DNA from: Enterococcus faecalis_A
GTDB taxonomy: Bacteria; Bacillota; Bacilli; Lactobacillales; Enterococcaceae
Direction: 5' to 3'
Length of the DNA stretch: 64,000 nucleotides
Assembly: GCA_051295955.1 (NCBI GenBank)
Contig: JBPDWA010000008.1
Span: 62,001 to 126,000, forward strand
Shown here: positions 60,829-64,000 of the stretch, piece by piece
Layout of the letters: the number at the start of each line of letters is the position of its first letter
Position numbering within the stretch: position 1 is the stretch's first letter
The notes under the pieces: model-generated
What the model was told of the DNA's origin: nothing
The model's database searches: none
Seen by the model: only the letters and a program-made list of their open reading frames with translations
Program-made: the position numbers and the translations under genes

Positions 60829-60984
60829 ATGAATGGATGTTCTAGTATAGCTCGATCAACAACCACTTTTAGAATCTCTGATGATAAAAAAGAACTAGTA
60901 TTAAAATATGCAAAAGCTCAGTATCTTATATTGACAGAACTTTACAGGAATGTCGAACTTGATAAAATTGCTGTATACAAATAA
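60829..60984 (+). CDS. RelB/DUF6290-like antitoxin, short or truncated
   Basis: A 51-codon frame reads ARSTTTFRISDDKKELVLKY followed by AKAQ and LTELYRNVELDKI, the ribbon-helix-helix pattern of DUF6290/RelB-type antitoxins. The usual C-terminal toxin-binding tail is missing, and no good ribosome site is seen. A matching toxin remnant follows at 61101-61257. The pair is probably a dead RelBE-type module. Confidence 0.5.
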   Translation: MNGCSSIARSTTTFRISDDKKELVLKYAKAQYLILTELYRNVELDKIAVYK

Positions 60985-61100
60985 CGAAATCCAAAGAAAG
61001 TTTCTAAAGAGAAAAAAGCAAATAGTATTCCTCAGAAAAAACGAAAAAGTTATTCAGTGAAATAAAGTTGATTGCATACTACAAACAATCAGCTGAAAAA

Positions 61101-61257
61101 ATGATAGAAACTAAGCTAAAATTATTATTGCGTGAATGTGGATTAGAAAATTTAGAAGGAACTGCTAATCCGGGACATCATGAAAAGGATTAACCAGGAT
61201 GGAAGCACTGGGTGGCACTATAGAATTGGAAACTACTGGATATTGGCTAATATTTAG
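61101..61257 (+). pseudogene. RelE-type toxin remnant, frameshifted
   Basis: One frame (61101-61193) ends ENLEGTANPGHHEKD then stop; the toxin C terminus resumes in another frame at 61210-61257 as GWHYRIGNYWILANI. In RelE toxins these parts are contiguous (G-T-x-N-P-R-x-H-G-K-x-L ... W-R-Y-R-I-G-N-Y-R). The frameshift and stop make it inactive. It follows the antitoxin-like frame. Confidence 0.5.
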
Positions 61258-61283
61258 GCTTGAAAAATCGTAATACTAGAAAT

Positions 61284-61317
61284 ATAAATCACAAAAATAT
61301 ATATTTTTGTGATTTAT
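61284..61317. terminator. Perfect 34-bp palindrome
   Basis: Arms ATAAATCACAAAAATAT and its complement meet without a spacer. It lies 26 bases after the toxin remnant and could act as a bidirectional terminator, although the palindrome is A/T-rich. Confidence 0.5.
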
Positions 61318-61489
61318 TCGAAAGTTATTTTAGCTTAGGCAGATAGTTCGTCGTCAATAACTTGTCTACGATCCTTCGTTACTAGAACAAGATGACAGTG
61401 GAGAAGAAACGCTGAATGATTGTTTGATCAGTTCATTTCTCATATAGACTGTTTCTAACGTACGAAAAAAATAAAAAGTCAATATGCTC

Positions 61490-61620
61490 TCACTTATCGG
61501 TTTTCGTGATATCAAGGCCACCCTTACGTTGAACGGACTTCATCATCCACTTATAGAGGGTGGTATATGTTTGTATAACTTAAATAGTTCTCATAAAGGA
61601 TGTAACCGCTATCTTTCTAT
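61490..61620 (-). pseudogene. Possible insertion-sequence OrfA remnant
   Basis: On the minus strand a frame with a stop inside reads TYTTLYKWMMKSVQRKGGLD then ITKTDK and TGA. The TLYKW core resembles the helix-turn-helix end of IS3-type OrfA proteins. No terminal repeats or OrfB could be recognised. Confidence 0.3.
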
Positions 61621-61797
61621 GTAATAGTTGTTCTATAGATTAACAATATAAATTTGAGGATGCCTAACATGTTCTGTAAGTTTGTTGAAGACGAATAAAT
61701 ATGGATATGAGGTGATAGAATGCTGTAATTAGAGGTATATTCGTGCAGACGTTGTTAATCATCTGAGGTTAAAAGTAAAAAATTAAGGAGGATCACT

Positions 61798-62751
61798 ATG
61801 AAAAAAGTATTAGTAACAGGATGTTTAGGACAAATCGGTTCAGAGTTGGTCGTACGGTTGCGTCAAGAATTAGGTAGCGAAAATGTTATTGCAACTGATA
61901 TACGTATGCCTGAAGTCAGAGAAAAAAATGATATATTTGAGATCCTCGACGTTATGGATCACAAGAAAATACGTAAGATAGCAGATCGATATCAAGTAGA
62001 CACCTTAATCCATCTGGCCGCTGTTTTGTCAGCAGTGGCGGAAGCAAAACCTCAGATGGCGTGGAACCTGAATATGACTGGACTTGTCAATGCACTAGAA
62101 GTTGCTAGAGAATTCGGACTAAAATTTTTTACGCCCAGTTCAATTGGTGCGTTTGGTCCGAATACGCCAAAAGACTATACTCCGCAAGATACTCTTCAAC
62201 GCCCTACGACTATGTACGGAATAACTAAAGTAGCAGGTGAATTGCTGTGTGATTATTACTATACGAAGTATGGTGTAGATACACGTGGAGTCCGTTTTCC
62301 CGGGCTGATTTCTTACAAAACTTTACCGGGAGGTGGTACCACAGATTATGCGGTCGATATTTATTATTCAGCGATCAAAGAAAGAAGGTATACCAGCTTT
62401 ATTGCTCAAGGAACAGCAATGGATATGATGTATATGCCGGACGCAATAGATGCTATCATAAAACTGATGAACGCTGATCCTAACCGACTGGTTCATCGCA
62501 ACGCCTTCAATATATCAGCGATGTCTTTTGAACCTGAAGAGATCAAAGCTTCTATTCAAAAAATCATGCCGGACTTCCAAATGGATTATGATGTTGATCC
62601 GGTGCGTCAATCAATTGCGGAATCTTGGCCAAACTCGTTAGACACTTCTTGTGCACAGAAAGAATGGGATTTTTCACCTAAGTACAACCTAGATACGATG
62701 ACAAAAGATATGTTGGAAAAAATTCAAGAAAAACTGACAGATAAAGCATAA
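61798..62751 (+). CDS. tdh: L-threonine 3-dehydrogenase, NAD-dependent epimerase type
   Basis: This 317-residue SDR-type enzyme oxidises threonine to 2-amino-3-ketobutyrate. The N-terminal nucleotide motif is VLVTGCLGQIGSELV (GxxGxxG). The active site has TPSSIGAFGP and the YGITKVAGE motif (YxxxK), followed by RFPGLISYKTLPGGGTTDYA, a segment typical of bacterial short-chain threonine dehydrogenases. AAGGAGG precedes ATG 61798. The usual partner kbl (ketobutyrate ligase) is not downstream in the window. Composition is closer to the core genes than to its decayed surroundings. Confidence 0.88.
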   Translation: MKKVLVTGCLGQIGSELVVRLRQELGSENVIATDIRMPEVREKNDIFEILDVMDHKKIRKIADRYQVDTLIHLAAVLSAVAEAKPQMAWNLNMTGLVNALEVAREFGLKFFTPSSIGAFGPNTPKDYTPQDTLQRPTTMYGITKVAGELLCDYYYTKYGVDTRGVRFPGLISYKTLPGGGTTDYAVDIYYSAIKERRYTSFIAQGTAMDMMYMPDAIDAIIKLMNADPNRLVHRNAFNISAMSFEPEEIKASIQKIMPDFQMDYDVDPVRQSIAESWPNSLDTSCAQKEWDFSPKYNLDTMTKDMLEKIQEKLTDKA

Positions 62752-62989
62752 GCACCAAAAGCCACTGTGTGTTTCAATAGTGCGCGAAAGAAAGCATGTA
62801 ATGAAAGAAAATAAAACGACGCCGATTAAGATAAAAAATGAATGATGTTTTTTCATTCATTGTCAACTGTAATAGGTAAGGTGATCAGTGCTAGTGAGTT
62901 TTTTAGTAGTAAGTGTTGCTGAAGTGAAAGGTTCGATTTGCTTGCAAGCGAGATGACTAAATGGAGCAAACGAGTTTCTGGAATTCTGA

Positions 62990-63170
62990 CTGCTTTTACG
63001 GATGGGACTAGGCAGTAATTTACTTCCCAACCATGTAGCGATCTTACCTATTATTTTTGGAAAGCAATTTGTCAATCTAATTAATTATTCCAATCAATAC
63101 TGATTTCAGTAGCTATTATACCTGCTATGTCGATCATGTTAATTAGCTTATTAAAATCTAAGGCGGAGAG
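62990..63170 (+). pseudogene. Remnant of a membrane transporter gene
   Basis: One frame reads MGLGSNLLPNHVAILPIIFG and ends at a TGA near 63100; a different frame continues with SILISVAIIPAMSIMLISLL. Both look like transmembrane helices of one protein broken by a frameshift. The family cannot be named. Confidence 0.3.
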
Positions 63171-63767
63171 TTTTCTAGCCAATATGCTGGTATATAACTC
63201 AGCCTTACGTTTTGGTTGCCGCAACTCAAATAAAAAAGCCATTCAACAGTTAACTTTTTGTAGTGCACTCCCCATGTTAGCGTTTTTTGTCTAACTTTGG
63301 GGGCGCATTTAAATTGGAAAGATATAAATATTCTTTCACGAAGCAAGTAGTAAACGCTTACCAAAGGGATGACAGCGGAAATCCGACGCTAGCGAAACAC
63401 TTTGATATCGCATCGACCTTCACTATATAAAAGTGGGTTAAAACAGTAGAAATTTTTGGATTTAAAGGCCTTCAACGAAGAACCAATTCCAAATATATCT
63501 TGTCCAAATTTAAGCTGGATGTCATACACTAGTGTTAAACAAGAAGTACCTCTTATTTGACTGTCACACTGAAATGCGGACTGCCGAATGATGCCTTAGT
63601 TCAGACTTGACGCCGGAAGTTTCTACAAGCAGGTATATAGGGATTTTTGCCAAAACCACAGGGAAAATCTGCTGTGCCAAAGAAAAAACAACTGATTGAG
63701 GCAAAAAAAGGATAAACCTAGTACTACTAAAAATAAATTTTGAAAAAGGATAATATTACCATTAGAA

Positions 63768-63806
63768 ATATCCCAACTTGCTCCTACAGCTGGGATATAT
63801 TTTTTT
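63768..63806 (+). terminator. Hairpin terminator near window end
   Basis: ATATCCCA pairs with TGGGATAT, followed by a T-run. No intact gene precedes it. Confidence 0.6.
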
Positions 63807-64000
63807 ATAAAAAAATATATTACTATATAAAGTATTTTGTATATTTGTATATTTACTGATCTCATGTTCACTTAAATTCTTACGTAATCAACGTAAGAAG
63901 TATTTGCAGTCGCTGTCTTAGTATCAACATATTTGTTGTCAACTTTTCTATATCTTTTGTAGGTTACTGTAATAGCACAACTCTGTCTATATTTTTTAAA

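Larger units (their letters stand above)
62752..64000 (+). other. Gene-poor end of window
   Basis: No intact gene is seen. A frameshifted membrane-protein remnant lies at 62990-63170 and a hairpin terminator at 63768-63806; the remaining short frames lack ribosome sites and resemble noise. Confidence 0.5.

Noticed and set aside
63158..63871. Minus-strand frames near the window end
   Set aside because: No ribosome sites or recognisable motifs; one crosses the hairpin terminator at 63768.
1..64000. CRISPR arrays, tRNA or rRNA genes, intact prophage
   Set aside because: No regularly spaced repeats, cloverleaf patterns, rRNA-like stretches or phage structural genes were recognised on reading.

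Overview
The window looks like a chromosomal segment from a low-GC Gram-positive coccus, most likely Enterococcus or a close Enterococcaceae relative. Evidence: AGGAGG-type ribosome binding sites, A/T-rich spacers, LPXTG and lipoprotein sorting signals, a sigma-54/ManR-driven mannose PTS operon, and a gene order close to what I remember of the region just clockwise of the origin in E. faecalis (DegV, ABC-F, mpt operon, proBA, radA to rlmB, ispE, zinc ABC transporter, purR-glmU, ruvAB, PrfA-like regulator). The species call is inference. No rRNA, tRNA, CRISPR array or intact prophage was seen.

Layout. 1-9.9 kb: end of a DegV protein, an ABC-F ATPase, the sigma-54 activator ManR, then the mannose/glucose PTS genes (EIIB, EIIAB, EIIC, EIID, ManO) behind a textbook -24/-12 promoter. 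10-16 kb: envelope proteins (DUF308, a small membrane protein, TMEM175-like channel, UbiB-like kinase, YfhO). A 635-bp gene-free stretch at 16.05-16.68 kb carries six DnaA-box matches. 16.7-31.4 kb: dense housekeeping genes (proBA, dut, radA, yacL, ispD, ispF, gltX, a cysteine T-box before cysE-cysS-mrnC-rlmB-yacP, a SigH/ComX-like sigma factor, veg, ispE).

32-37.5 kb: a zinc ABC transporter whose genes are separated. znuA-znuC lies upstream and znuB 3 kb downstream, each with a matching promoter and Zur-like box. Between them sit two DUF1433-like proteins on the minus strand, a lipase with a C-terminal helical region, and a small helical protein. This matches the organisation of type VII-secreted lipase toxins (TslA type) with partner and immunity genes. 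A three-way-junction RNA candidate lies at the cassette's left edge. 37.6-55.8 kb: purR, glmU, an unknown membrane protein, a tandem LPXTG 5'-nucleotidase, a peptide-binding lipoprotein, a NagB-like enzyme, ruvAB, an Ers/PrfA-like regulator divergent from an MFS transporter, and an RpiR regulator divergent from a Gfo/Idh/MocA oxidoreductase.

55.8-64 kb: a decayed accessory region, more A/T-rich, with an orphan metal/siderophore-type binding protein, a DUF2165 membrane protein, a threonine dehydrogenase, and remnants of a RelBE-type toxin-antitoxin pair, an insertion sequence and a transporter. Two identical parS-like 16-mers in opposite orientation (2.4 kb and 50.6 kb) and the DnaA-box cluster are consistent with an origin-proximal position.
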